This document shows positions 30,774 to 39,286 of a DNA stretch of 64,000 nucleotides, one piece after another. The notes below the pieces were generated by a model. It made no database searches and was not told the origin of the DNA. It worked only from the letters and a program-made list of their open reading frames with translations. Source of the stretch: Litorivita sp050633545. GTDB lineage: Bacteria; Pseudomonadota; Alphaproteobacteria; Rhodobacterales; Rhodobacteraceae. The position numbers and the translations under genes are program-made. Location: positions 38,913 to 102,912 of the forward strand of contig JBOEGS010000007.1 in the NCBI GenBank assembly GCA_050633545.1, read 5' to 3'. The first letter of the stretch is position 1; every line of letters begins with the position of its first letter.

Positions 30774-33083
30774 ATGGAGGCAATAGCGTTGGGGCCTGTC
30801 TATCGACCCGCCAAGCGGAGAACAAGCACCCCGCAGCGCGTTCACGCACCGATAGAGGAGGGCACCGGCCTGCGCGGCTTAGCGATCATAGAAGACAGCT
30901 TTGTGCGCCAACGCGGCGCGCTGTTTGGCTGGGTGCCGGTCTGTATGGCGCTCGGGATCGGGGGGTATTTCGCCGTGCCCGAAGAGCCGTCTTGGATGAT
31001 CTATGCGGCGGCGGCGGGGATTGGCGGCGCGACGGGGGCGGGCGCATGGATCTTTGGCCGCCGTTTGCGCGCGCGCGGCACCGGCGCCGCAGGGGCGGCT
31101 TTGTGCATGGCAGCGCTGCTGATCTGCGTTGGGCTTTGCCTTGCGGGGCTGCGCGCGCACCGTCTGGCCGCGCCGGTGATCGATTGGCGATATTACGGCC
31201 CCATCGAGGGGCGCATCGCGGGGATGGATCGCGCCTCCAGCGGTACGCTGCGCCTCACGCTCGCGGATCTGCATCTGCGGAACCTCGCGCCGGATAAAAC
31301 GCCGCGCCTCGTGCGCCTCTCCTTGCATGGCCCCGCGCCCGATTTCGCGCCGCAAGTGGGGCAGGTGGTCATGGCCACGGGGCATCTTTCTGCCGCCCCG
31401 GGCCCGACAGAGCCAAGCGGTTTCGATTTTCGCCGCCACGCGTGGTTTCGCCAGCTTGGCGCGGTCGGATACAGCCGCAAGCCTTTGGTTTTGCTTGCCC
31501 CTGCGCAGGGCTGGCAAGGCGTCACGGCTGCGCGGCTTGCGCTGTCGTCAAGGGTGCAGGCGGGGATGCAGGGCGAGGCGGGGGCCTTTGCTGCGGCCAT
31601 CATGACGGGGGACCGCTCGGCCATGGATGCGAGGGTTCTGGCAGATCTGCGCCGCTCCAATCTGGCGCATCTTCTGGCCATATCGGGCCTTCATATGGGG
31701 CTTTTGGCGGGGGTGCTGTTCGGCGCGGCGCGGTTGATCCTGTGCCTTGTGCCATGGTGCGCGCTGCGGCTGCCGGTCAAAAAGCTGGCCGCGGTTTGCG
31801 CCTTGGCCGGATCGGCGGGGTACCTGCTTTTGTCAGGGGGCAATATCGCCACCGAGCGCGCCTTTGTGATGGTCGCCGTGGCCTTGGTCGCGGTGATTTG
31901 CGAGCGCCGTGCGCTGTCCTTGCGCGCTCTGGCCTTGGCCGCCGTCATCATCTTGGCCTTGCGGCCCGAAGGGTTGACCGAACCGGGGTTCCAGATGTCC
32001 TTTGCCGCGACGACCGGATTGGTCGCGGTCTTCGGGATGCTGCGCGGCGAGGGAGCAACGGCGGCTGTTTTGCCGCGCTGGCTTTATGCGCCGCTGGCGG
32101 TGCTCATTTCCTCGGCGGTGGCCGGTGTGGCGACCGCGCCGTTTTCCGCCGCGCATTTCAACCAGATCTCGCATTTCGGCCTTTTGGCGAATCTGGCCTC
32201 GGTGCCTTTGATGGGGGCTTTGGTCATGCCCGCCGCGGTCGCCGCCGCGGCATTGATGCCTTTGGGGCTTGAGGCGCCTGCGCTTTGGGTCATGGGGCTG
32301 GGCCTCAAATGGATCCTCTTTGTGGCCCATTGGGTGTCGGGGATGCACGGCGCGGTCGGCAAGGTGCCCGCGCCGCCTGATACGGTTTTGCCACTGCTCG
32401 CCTTCGGGGCGCTGGTGATGGTGTTGTGGCAAGGGCGCGGGCGGTGGAGCGGGATTGCGGTGATGGTCTTGGCCTTCACGATCTGGGCGGCGGCGCTGCG
32501 CCCTGCGGTGCTGATCGCGCGCGATGGCGCCTTGGTCGGTGTGCGCGCAGAGGCGGGCCTCGTGCTCAGCCGCGCGGCGGTGGCCAGCTTCACGGCGCAA
32601 AACTGGCTCGAAAACGACGGCGATGCGCGCTCGCAAGAGACCGCCGCAAGCGCGTGGCGCGGGCAGGGCATGATGGCGGGGGGGCTGCGGATCATCCACC
32701 TGCAAGGCAAACGCGCGGTGGAGGCATTTTCGGGCTGCGCCGTGGGAGAGATCGTGGTGATGAACCGCGACCCGCAGGGCAGGGGGCGGGCTTTTGTGCT
32801 TCCGGCTGATGGCACGCATCTGACCGCGCGCTCGGCTTGTCTGATCCTGACCCCGAAGACGCTCGCGCGTAGCGGCGCAATCGCCTTTTATGAGGAGGCC
32901 GATGGTTTGCGCCTTCAAACGGCTCAGGGCCAAACCGGCAACCGGATTTGGTCTTCGGCGGCGCAGGCCGATTATGCAGACAAGAAGCGCAAGCCTTTGC
33001 CGCAAAATAATAAAGGCCCGCGCATTGCGGGCCTGAACTCATCATCCGATCGCCCCGTGGGGCGCATGCACGCAGGTCAGTAA
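30774..33083 (+). CDS. comEC: ComEC/Rec2 family DNA-uptake channel protein
   Basis: ComEC forms the inner-membrane channel for single-stranded DNA in natural transformation. The 769-residue protein has an N-terminal hydrophobic part with a DUF4131-like soluble domain, then the competence membrane domain with NLAHLLAISGLHMGLLAG. I see no HxHxDH metallo-beta-lactamase motif in the C-terminal part (NWLENDGDARSQ region), which appears reduced. The start at 30774 is uncertain; later in-frame ATGs exist. Its 3' end overlaps the lexA terminator and stop codon. Confidence 0.85.
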   Translation: MEAIALGPVYRPAKRRTSTPQRVHAPIEEGTGLRGLAIIEDSFVRQRGALFGWVPVCMALGIGGYFAVPEEPSWMIYAAAAGIGGATGAGAWIFGRRLRARGTGAAGAALCMAALLICVGLCLAGLRAHRLAAPVIDWRYYGPIEGRIAGMDRASSGTLRLTLADLHLRNLAPDKTPRLVRLSLHGPAPDFAPQVGQVVMATGHLSAAPGPTEPSGFDFRRHAWFRQLGAVGYSRKPLVLLAPAQGWQGVTAARLALSSRVQAGMQGEAGAFAAAIMTGDRSAMDARVLADLRRSNLAHLLAISGLHMGLLAGVLFGAARLILCLVPWCALRLPVKKLAAVCALAGSAGYLLLSGGNIATERAFVMVAVALVAVICERRALSLRALALAAVIILALRPEGLTEPGFQMSFAATTGLVAVFGMLRGEGATAAVLPRWLYAPLAVLISSAVAGVATAPFSAAHFNQISHFGLLANLASVPLMGALVMPAAVAAAALMPLGLEAPALWVMGLGLKWILFVAHWVSGMHGAVGKVPAPPDTVLPLLAFGALVMVLWQGRGRWSGIAVMVLAFTIWAAALRPAVLIARDGALVGVRAEAGLVLSRAAVASFTAQNWLENDGDARSQETAASAWRGQGMMAGGLRIIHLQGKRAVEAFSGCAVGEIVVMNRDPQGRGRAFVLPADGTHLTARSACLILTPKTLARSGAIAFYEEADGLRLQTAQGQTGNRIWSSAAQADYADKKRKPLPQNNKGPRIAGLNSSSDRPVGRMHAGQ
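33007..33029 (-). terminator. lexA terminator located inside the comEC 3' end
   Basis: AGGCCCGC (33014–33021) and GCGGGCCT (33027–33034) flank the loop GCATT. On the minus strand this stem is followed by TTTATTATTTTG (ending near 33007). The hairpin reads as part of comEC codons on the plus strand. Confidence 0.7.
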
Positions 33084-33775
33084 GTGCGGATCAGCCCGAC
33101 AAGACGGCCTTGCACATTGACCTTATCGGAAGGAAACACCCGCGTTTCATAGGCGGGGTTGGCGGCCTCCAGCGCGATAGCATTGCCCTTGCGGTAAAAG
33201 CGCTTCAGCGTCGCCTCTTGGTCCTCAATCAGCGCCACAACGATATCGCCGTCATCGGCCACTTTGGTCTCGCGAATGACCACCACATCGCCGTCATTGA
33301 TGCCCGCTTCGATCATCGAATCCCCGTGCACCTCCAGCGCATAGTGATCGCCCGCGCCCGAAATCATCCCCGCAGGCACGGCCACGCGGTGCGAGACTTC
33401 GGAAATCGCCTCAATCGGCACACCGGCGGCGATGCGGCCCATCACCGGCAATTCCATCGCATAGACCGCTTCGAGGGTTTGCGCATCGCTGGGGCGGGGG
33501 GCATCGGGGCGATCGCCTTCGATGACTTGCGGAACAAAACCGGCGGGCGCGCCGCCGAGGCTTTCGGGCAGCTTCACAATCTCGATCGCCCGCGCACGGT
33601 GGGCCAAACGCCGGATAAACCCGCGTTCCTCCAGCGCCGTGATCAACCGGTGAATGCCCGATTTCGAGCGCAAATCCAGCGCTTCTTTCATCTCGTCAAA
33701 GCTTGGCGGGACGCCGTCGCGTTGAAGCCGTTTTTGGATGAATTCCAAAAGATCGAGCTGTTTCTTCGTCAGCAT
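33077..33775 (-). CDS. lexA: LexA repressor
   Basis: LexA represses the SOS regulon and self-cleaves when bound to RecA filaments. The 232-residue protein has the N-terminal winged helix (MLTKKQLDLLEFIQ, SKSGIHRLITALEERGFI). The cleavage site is Ala117-Gly118 in GRIAAGVP. Catalytic Ser153 lies in HGDSMIEAG and Lys191 in ATLKRFYRKG. The ATG at 33775 matches the family start. A perfect GTTC-N7-GTTC box upstream indicates autoregulation. Its stop overlaps the end of convergent comEC. Confidence 0.97.
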   Translation of the reverse strand: MLTKKQLDLLEFIQKRLQRDGVPPSFDEMKEALDLRSKSGIHRLITALEERGFIRRLAHRARAIEIVKLPESLGGAPAGFVPQVIEGDRPDAPRPSDAQTLEAVYAMELPVMGRIAAGVPIEAISEVSHRVAVPAGMISGAGDHYALEVHGDSMIEAGINDGDVVVIRETKVADDGDIVVALIEDQEATLKRFYRKGNAIALEAANPAYETRVFPSDKVNVQGRLVGLIRTY

Positions 33776-33819
33776 CTTGCACACCCTCACATCGTGTTTT
33801 GCCTGTGTTCCTGCGCTTC

Positions 33820-33834
33820 GTTCTACCCTTGTTC
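33820..33834. promoter_or_regulatory. SOS box of lexA
   Basis: GTTCTACCCTTGTTC is an exact GTTC-N7-GTTC, the alphaproteobacterial LexA operator. It lies 45 bases upstream of the lexA ATG. A third GTTC at 33807–33810 precedes it. Confidence 0.85.
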
Positions 33835-33894
33835 TCTTTTTGTGTCAACTTTTGTTAACAAGAGCCCAAGCTAGGCCGAAACAGGCCGCGCAGC

Positions 33895-35070
33895 CTAGAG
33901 GGGGATATAGTCGACCATAGTGCCCGCGGGCAGCATCGGCGTATCGGGGGGCTGAACCAAAAGCGCATTGGCATCCGCGAGGACGCCCAAAAGCGCGCTG
34001 TCTTGGCGGGCAAAGGGGGTGATCTCGCCGTCACGCACTTGTGCGCGCAGGTAATGCTCGCGCGGGCCGCCTGCGGGCAGATCTTCGGCCAGACGCGCGG
34101 TTTTGCGCGGGGCAGGGGCCGCAGGCAGCCCCATCATCACCCGCACCATCGGGGCCAAAAACACCGTGCCGCAGACCATGGCCGAGACCGGATTGCCCGG
34201 CAGCCCGAGCATCAGCGCCCCATCGGCCATCCGCCCCGCCATCAAAGGCTTCCCGGGCCGCATCGCGACTTTGTAAAAGCTTTGCTCCATGCCCAGAGAG
34301 GCGGCCACATCAGCGACGATATCGTGATCGCCCACCGAGGCGCCGCCGACCGTGACCACCAGATCGGCCCCCTTGGCCAGATCAAAACACATCTCCAGCG
34401 AGGCCGGATTGTCCTTGGCAATGGGCAAGAGCCGCGCCGCCGCGCCAAGGTCTTGCAACAATGCATAAAGCCCGAAGGTGTTGGAGGCGATGATCTGATC
34501 CGGTCCCGGCTCTTCGCCGGGCATGACCAATTCGTCGCCGGTGGAAATCAACGCCACATCGGGGCGGCGCATCACCGGCACCTGCGCGATATTCATCGAA
34601 GCCATCAGTGCGATATCGGCGGCGCCAATCCGGCGCGGCGCTTTGATCACATCGCCTTGTTTGAAATCGCCTCCCGCAGGGCGGATGTTGTCGCCCGTGC
34701 CGATATCGCCGGTGATGGTGATCTCGTTTGAAATCCGCATTACATCTTCTTGTAAAATCACGCGGGTCGCCCCGATGGGCACCGGCGCGCCGGTGAAAAT
34801 CCGCACCGCTTCGCCGCTGCGCACATCGCCGCGCCATCCGTGCCCCGCCGCAGATTCGCCGATCACCTTGAAGCTGGCGTCGGGCTTGGCCTCGGCGCCG
34901 ATCACCGCATAGCCGTCCATCGCCGAGGCGGAAAAGGGCGGCTGCGTGCGCTTTGAGGCCACATCATGCGCCAAAACCCGCCCGTTGGCCGCGCGCAGGG
35001 GCACGATCTCAGTGCCAAGAGGTTTGGCGAGGGCGAAAAGGTTGCCTAGGGCCTCGGATACGGAAATCAT
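33895..35070 (-). CDS. moeA: Molybdopterin molybdotransferase MoeA
   Basis: MoeA inserts molybdate into adenylated molybdopterin to give active Moco. The 391-residue protein shows SAMDGYAVIG (residues ~45–55), AMRPGKPLMAG and GLPGNPVSAMVCG. GDELV follows the STG motif of the MoCF-binding fold. The start at 35070 overlaps the stop of the upstream GIY-YIG gene (ATGA), so translation is coupled. It belongs to a leftward trpG-trpD-trpC-moaC-GIY-YIG-moeA series. Confidence 0.94.
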   Translation of the reverse strand: MISVSEALGNLFALAKPLGTEIVPLRAANGRVLAHDVASKRTQPPFSASAMDGYAVIGAEAKPDASFKVIGESAAGHGWRGDVRSGEAVRIFTGAPVPIGATRVILQEDVMRISNEITITGDIGTGDNIRPAGGDFKQGDVIKAPRRIGAADIALMASMNIAQVPVMRRPDVALISTGDELVMPGEEPGPDQIIASNTFGLYALLQDLGAAARLLPIAKDNPASLEMCFDLAKGADLVVTVGGASVGDHDIVADVAASLGMEQSFYKVAMRPGKPLMAGRMADGALMLGLPGNPVSAMVCGTVFLAPMVRVMMGLPAAPAPRKTARLAEDLPAGGPREHYLRAQVRDGEITPFARQDSALLGVLADANALLVQPPDTPMLPAGTMVDYIPL

Positions 35071-35966
35071 GATGTGGCCTCGCTGTCGTTCAAATCTTCT
35101 TTTTCCCAATCTTCATAGGGTTTTACGGTGCCCATCAGCTTCCATTCCGTGCGACCGTTAGCGCTGCGCCCCAGCACAATCCCGGCGGCTTGGCTGGGGC
35201 TGGAAAAGGCGTAATCCGTGGTCAGATGCCCCGCGTCGCCGTCCACCGCGATCACGCCATTGGCCAGCAGTTCAGCCAGAAGCAATTGGGATTTCAGCGG
35301 GGTTTTGTTCTTGCCGCGCCATGCGGGGGCAACGATCGATCCCGCCTGCATCACCATTTCGCCATCCACCAAACGCGCCGTGGCGTGATAGCCTCGCTGC
35401 GCGACGCGCAATTCGAAGAGGGGTTCGGTGCCTGCGGGGGCTCGCAGGGGCCGCGCGCTGCGCGTCTTGTCCAAAAACAGATCGACCCGAATGGCGGGCA
35501 GCACCATCTGCAAGGTTTCCAGAAAGGATTCCATATTGGCACCGTCCGCCTCGCTCAGGCTGCTGCGCGGCGGGATATTGGCGTTTTCCAAGGCCGATGC
35601 ACCGACGGTCTTGGCGATCTCGACCAAGCGCGATTCAAGATATTTCACATGGGCCTTGTGCAAATTGTCCGCCGCCGTGGTGATCAACACCGCCGTGTCC
35701 CACCAATCCTTGCGCACCGCATGATCGCGCAGCCGCGCCGCCAGTTCTTCCGCCTCGCCGATATAGGCCGCGGGGGCGCCGTCTTTCTCGCCGATCAACA
35801 CGTAAACGCCGGTGTGCCGTGCCTCGGGCCGCGCCAGCGTTTCTTTCAATTGCGTGCGCGGGCTGCGCAGCACATGGCCGGTCCAGTTGAAGACCTCGGC
35901 GGTCAGCATCCCGTCAGGCCGCCCGTCGATGAAATACAATTGCAGCGAACGGCCCTTGGTGCTCAT
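35067..35966 (-). CDS. GIY-YIG nuclease-fold protein with DUF4357
   Basis: This 299-residue protein has a GIY-YIG core at ~50–85: GVYVLIGE (53–60), YIGEAEELAARL (68–79) with Arg79. A C-terminal DUF4357-like segment follows (FSSPSQAAGIVLGRSANG). The core resembles nucleases of the UvrC/Slx1 fold, though DUF4357 proteins are often annotated as restriction- or repair-linked. It overlaps both moaC (ATGA) and moeA (ATGA), so it is a full member of the Moco operon. Any link to Moco is unexplained. Confidence 0.78.
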   Translation of the reverse strand: MSTKGRSLQLYFIDGRPDGMLTAEVFNWTGHVLRSPRTQLKETLARPEARHTGVYVLIGEKDGAPAAYIGEAEELAARLRDHAVRKDWWDTAVLITTAADNLHKAHVKYLESRLVEIAKTVGASALENANIPPRSSLSEADGANMESFLETLQMVLPAIRVDLFLDKTRSARPLRAPAGTEPLFELRVAQRGYHATARLVDGEMVMQAGSIVAPAWRGKNKTPLKSQLLLAELLANGVIAVDGDAGHLTTDYAFSSPSQAAGIVLGRSANGRTEWKLMGTVKPYEDWEKEDLNDSEATS

Positions 35967-36454
35967 GACGCCTCGAAACGCCCCGATTTGCCGCCATCCT
36001 TGAGCAGCACCCGAATGCCGCCGATCTGCATCTCTTTGTCCACCGCTTTGGCCATGTCATAGACCGTCAGCGCCGCCGTGCTGACCGCCGTCAGCGCCTC
36101 CATCTCCACGCCGGTTTGCCCCGTGGTTTTCACCGTCGCTTCGATCCGCACACCCGGCAAAGCGGCGTCCAGCGTCAATTCCACCGCTACTTTGGTGACG
36201 GGCAGGGGGTGACACAAAGGGATCAGCGTCGGGGTAAGCTTCGCGCCCATGATCCCCGCCAAACGCGCCACGCCCAAGACATCGCCCTTCTTGGCGCGGC
36301 CTTCGGCGATGATCGCATAGGTCGCCTCGGCCATGGTCACATGGCCCTCGGCCACCGCCACGCGCGAGGTCACGGGTTTATCGGAAACATCCACCATATG
36401 GGCGTCGCCCTTGGGGTCGAAATGGGTCAAACCGCTGGCATGGGTGCCGGACAT
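35963..36454 (-). CDS. moaC: Cyclic pyranopterin monophosphate synthase MoaC
   Basis: MoaC, with MoaA, converts GTP to cyclic pyranopterin monophosphate, the first stage of Moco synthesis. The 163-residue protein starts MSGTHASGLTHFDPKGDAHM. It includes IPLCHPLPVTKV and TGQTGVEMEALTAVSTAALT, which hold the active-site residues, and MQIGGIRVLLKDGGKSG. The start at 36454 is the family start; the frame continues upstream into trpC but without homology. It follows trpC by 23 bases. Confidence 0.96.
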   Translation of the reverse strand: MSGTHASGLTHFDPKGDAHMVDVSDKPVTSRVAVAEGHVTMAEATYAIIAEGRAKKGDVLGVARLAGIMGAKLTPTLIPLCHPLPVTKVAVELTLDAALPGVRIEATVKTTGQTGVEMEALTAVSTAALTVYDMAKAVDKEMQIGGIRVLLKDGGKSGRFEAS

Positions 36455-36477
36455 CGCGCGCTCCTGCGAAAAAAGTC

Positions 36478-37293
36478 TTACATCATCCCCGAAGGGCTGA
36501 GCGGATTGGCCAAGATCGCGCGGGTGGCCGCCTCCACATCGTCTTGGCGCATCAGGCTCTCGCCGATGAGGAAGGCGCGCGCGCCGTAAAGCGCCATATC
36601 GGCCAATTCCTCGGGGCCCGACAGCCCGCTTTCGCAAACGATCATCCGGTCCGCAGGCACCCGCTTCGACAGGGTGCGGGTGGTGTCGAGGGTTGTCTCG
36701 AATGTTTTGAGGTTGCGGTTGTTGATCCCGATCATCCGCGATTTGAGCTGGCTGGCGCGCTCCAGTTCTTCCGCGTCATGAACCTCCAAAAGCGCATCCA
36801 TCCCCCAAGCCGTCGCCGCGTCTTCAAGCTCTTGCGCCTGCGCATCCGACACGCTCGCCATGATGATCAAAATGCAATCGGCGCCAAGCGCGCGCGCCTC
36901 GGCCACCTGATAGGTATCATACATGAAATCCTTGCGCAAAACCGGCAAATCGCACGCCGCCCGCGCCGCCACCAGATACTCTTTCGCGCCTTGAAAACTT
37001 GGCCCATCGGTCAAAACCGACAAACAGGCCGCACCGCCCGCCGCATAGGCCGCCGCAATCGCTGCCGGATCGAAATCGGGCCGGATCAAGCCTTTAGAGG
37101 GCGAGGCTTTTTTGACCTCGGCGATGAGCCCATATCCGCTGCGCGACGCCTCGAAAAGCCGATCGGCAAATCCGCGAACCGGTGAGGCTTCGCGCGCATC
37201 GGCTTCGACCGCTTCCAAAGTCTTGGCCGCCTTGTCCGCCGCCACTTCCTCAAGCTTATAGGCTTTGATCTTATCAAGAATTGTCTGTGTCAT
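36478..37293 (-). CDS. trpC: Indole-3-glycerol phosphate synthase
   Basis: TrpC closes the indole ring in tryptophan synthesis. The 271-residue TIM-barrel protein shows LIAEVKKASPSKG (catalytic Lys), VLRKDFMYDTYQV and IGINNRNLKTF, followed by CESGLSGPEEL. Length is normal for the monofunctional type. The start at 37293 is two codons inside a longer frame and matches the family. It lies 156 bases after trpD, more than the tight overlaps on either side. Confidence 0.96.
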   Translation of the reverse strand: MTQTILDKIKAYKLEEVAADKAAKTLEAVEADAREASPVRGFADRLFEASRSGYGLIAEVKKASPSKGLIRPDFDPAAIAAAYAAGGAACLSVLTDGPSFQGAKEYLVAARAACDLPVLRKDFMYDTYQVAEARALGADCILIIMASVSDAQAQELEDAATAWGMDALLEVHDAEELERASQLKSRMIGINNRNLKTFETTLDTTRTLSKRVPADRMIVCESGLSGPEELADMALYGARAFLIGESLMRQDDVEAATRAILANPLSPSGMM

Positions 37294-37449
37294 GCCCAAG
37301 ACCTAGCGCGCCGCGCCGCCAAAGGAAAGCCCGACCTTTGCCCTTGACCTCCCCTATAGGGCCAAGATGCGCCGCGCTTTGCCGGTTCTAAAAGTATCCC
37401 CGCTGGAGGCGCATCTGCGCCCCAAGCGATCCCGCCTGCAGTGGCGCGC

Positions 37450-38469
37450 TCACGTCGCCGAGGTAATGCGCGCCAAAGCCTCGATCTTGGCCTTCGCCGC
37501 GCCGCTGTCGATGCTTTGCGCCGCCATGGCCACGCCCTCCTTGAGGTCCGCCGCCGCGCCTTGCACGGTCAGTGCCGCCGCCGCGTTGAGCAGCACCGCA
37601 TCGCGGTAGGCCGAGGCCTCGCCCGCCAATAGCGCGGCAAAGGCCTTGCCGTTCTCTTCGGGGGTGCCGCCGATCAACTGCTCGAACGGATGCGCGGGCA
37701 GGCCGAAATCTTCGGGATGCAATTCCACGTCTTTCACCGTGCCGTCCTCTTCGAGCGCCGCCACCCATGAGACGCCCGAGATCGACAGCTCATCCGTGCC
37801 GTCCGATCCATGCACCAGCCACGCGCGGGTGCTGCCCAATTGCCCCAGAACCTGCGCCATCGGGCGGATGAGATCGCGCGAGAACGCGCCGGTCAGCTGG
37901 TATTTCACCCCCGCCGGATTGGTCAGCGGGCCCAGAATGTTAAAAATCGTCCGCGTGCCCAATTCGGTGCGCGTCGGCATCACATGTTTGATCGCGGGAT
38001 GGTGCATCGGCGCCATCATAAAGGCGATGCCAATCTGCGACAGGGCCTTTTCGACCACATCCGGCCCGACCATGACGTTGACACCCATCGCGCCCAAGGC
38101 ATCCGATGCGCCGGATTTTGAGCTCAGGTTCCGGTTGCCATGTTTGGCCACCGGCACACCCGCACCCGCCACAACGAAGGCCGTCGCGGTGGAGATATTG
38201 AGCGTATGTTTGCCGTCGCCGCCCGTGCCAACGATGTCCATCGCGCCCTCGGGGGCCGCAACGGGCAGGCAATTGGCCCGCATCACCGCAGCGGCGGCGG
38301 CATATTCATCCACCGTCTCGCCGCGCGTGCGCAGCGCCATCAAAAGCCCGCCGATCTGGCTTGGCGTCGCGGTTCCGGCAAAGAGCTCGCCAAAGGCGCG
38401 TTCGGCCTCCTCGCGCGTCAACGGGCGATCGGCGGCCACACCGATCAGCGGTTTGAGAATATCGCTCAT
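37450..38469 (-). CDS. trpD: Anthranilate phosphoribosyltransferase
   Basis: TrpD transfers the phosphoribosyl group from PRPP to anthranilate. The 339-residue enzyme has GTGGDGKHTLNISTATAF (PRPP/Mg site), AKHGNRNLSSKSGASDALGAMG and FMMAPMHHPA. Its ATG overlaps the trpG stop (ATGA). Length is typical. Confidence 0.96.
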   Translation of the reverse strand: MSDILKPLIGVAADRPLTREEAERAFGELFAGTATPSQIGGLLMALRTRGETVDEYAAAAAVMRANCLPVAAPEGAMDIVGTGGDGKHTLNISTATAFVVAGAGVPVAKHGNRNLSSKSGASDALGAMGVNVMVGPDVVEKALSQIGIAFMMAPMHHPAIKHVMPTRTELGTRTIFNILGPLTNPAGVKYQLTGAFSRDLIRPMAQVLGQLGSTRAWLVHGSDGTDELSISGVSWVAALEEDGTVKDVELHPEDFGLPAHPFEQLIGGTPEENGKAFAALLAGEASAYRDAVLLNAAAALTVQGAAADLKEGVAMAAQSIDSGAAKAKIEALARITSAT

Positions 38470-39047
38470 GCGGGCACCGCCAGCAAATTTGTGAAGTTTT
38501 GCAAAAGCTTATGCCCGTGTTGCGAGGCAATGCTTTCGGGGTGGAATTGCACCCCGTGGATCGGCAGCGTTTTATGCTCAAGCCCCATGATCGTGCCGTC
38601 TTCCAGCTCTGCCGTGACCTGCAGACACTCGGGCAAACTGGCGCGCTCCACCACCAAGGAATGATAGCGCGTCGCCTCGAAGGGCGAGGGCAGGTCTTTG
38701 AAAAGCCCGGTGCCGTCATGCCTGATATGGCCCATCTTGCCATGCACGATCTCGCTGTGGCGCACGACCTTGCCGCCAAAGGCCTCGCCGATGGTTTGAT
38801 GCCCGAGGCACACCCCCATGAGCGGCGTGCGGGTTTCCGCCGCCGCATGGGTCAGCGCAAGGCAAATCCCCGCCTGCGCCGGATCCTTGGGGCCAGGCGA
38901 GAGCAAAATCCCCGCCGGTTTCATCGCCATAGCTTCTTGCACATCGATGGCATCATTGCGCTTGACCACCACCTCGGTGCCCAATTCGCCCAGATAATGC
39001 ACGAGGTTATAGGTGAAACTGTCGTAATTATCGATCAGGAGCAGCAT
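38466..39047 (-). CDS. trpG: Anthranilate synthase component II (glutamine amidotransferase)
   Basis: TrpG supplies ammonia to TrpE. The 193-residue class I amidotransferase has the LLSPGPKDPAQAG loop, nucleophile motif GVCLGHQTIGEAFGG and GVQFHPESIASQHG with the catalytic His/Glu. It may double as PabA for folate. It is coupled to trpD, while trpE is about 2.4 kb away on the other side of a divergent gene. Confidence 0.94.
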   Translation of the reverse strand: MLLLIDNYDSFTYNLVHYLGELGTEVVVKRNDAIDVQEAMAMKPAGILLSPGPKDPAQAGICLALTHAAAETRTPLMGVCLGHQTIGEAFGGKVVRHSEIVHGKMGHIRHDGTGLFKDLPSPFEATRYHSLVVERASLPECLQVTAELEDGTIMGLEHKTLPIHGVQFHPESIASQHGHKLLQNFTNLLAVPA

Positions 39048-39286
39048 CTTGTCCCACTTTGCGGATTGTCGGGGCTGGAGGCCCGCCTTAATGTCGCGTT
39101 ATACATGTTCAGGCTTGCGCGGGTGCGTCAAGAGGGGCGCGGGGCATCTTTGGCCAATTCACCGCGCGGATCGGGGCGCGGCGGCGCATGGCGATGACAG
39201 CACGGTGCAGTATTGCGGGCCGTGACGATAATGACAGGCCGCTGGCAATTTTGCCGCGCGGCGGGTGAGGACAAGAGGCGGAAACG

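Noticed and set aside
37365..37416. AGATGCGCC...GGCGCATCT inverted repeat between trpC and trpD
   Set aside because: The arms are far apart with no T tract. The interior AAAAGTATCCCCGCTGGAGG resembles short intergenic sequences common in this family, but I could not support a named repeat.
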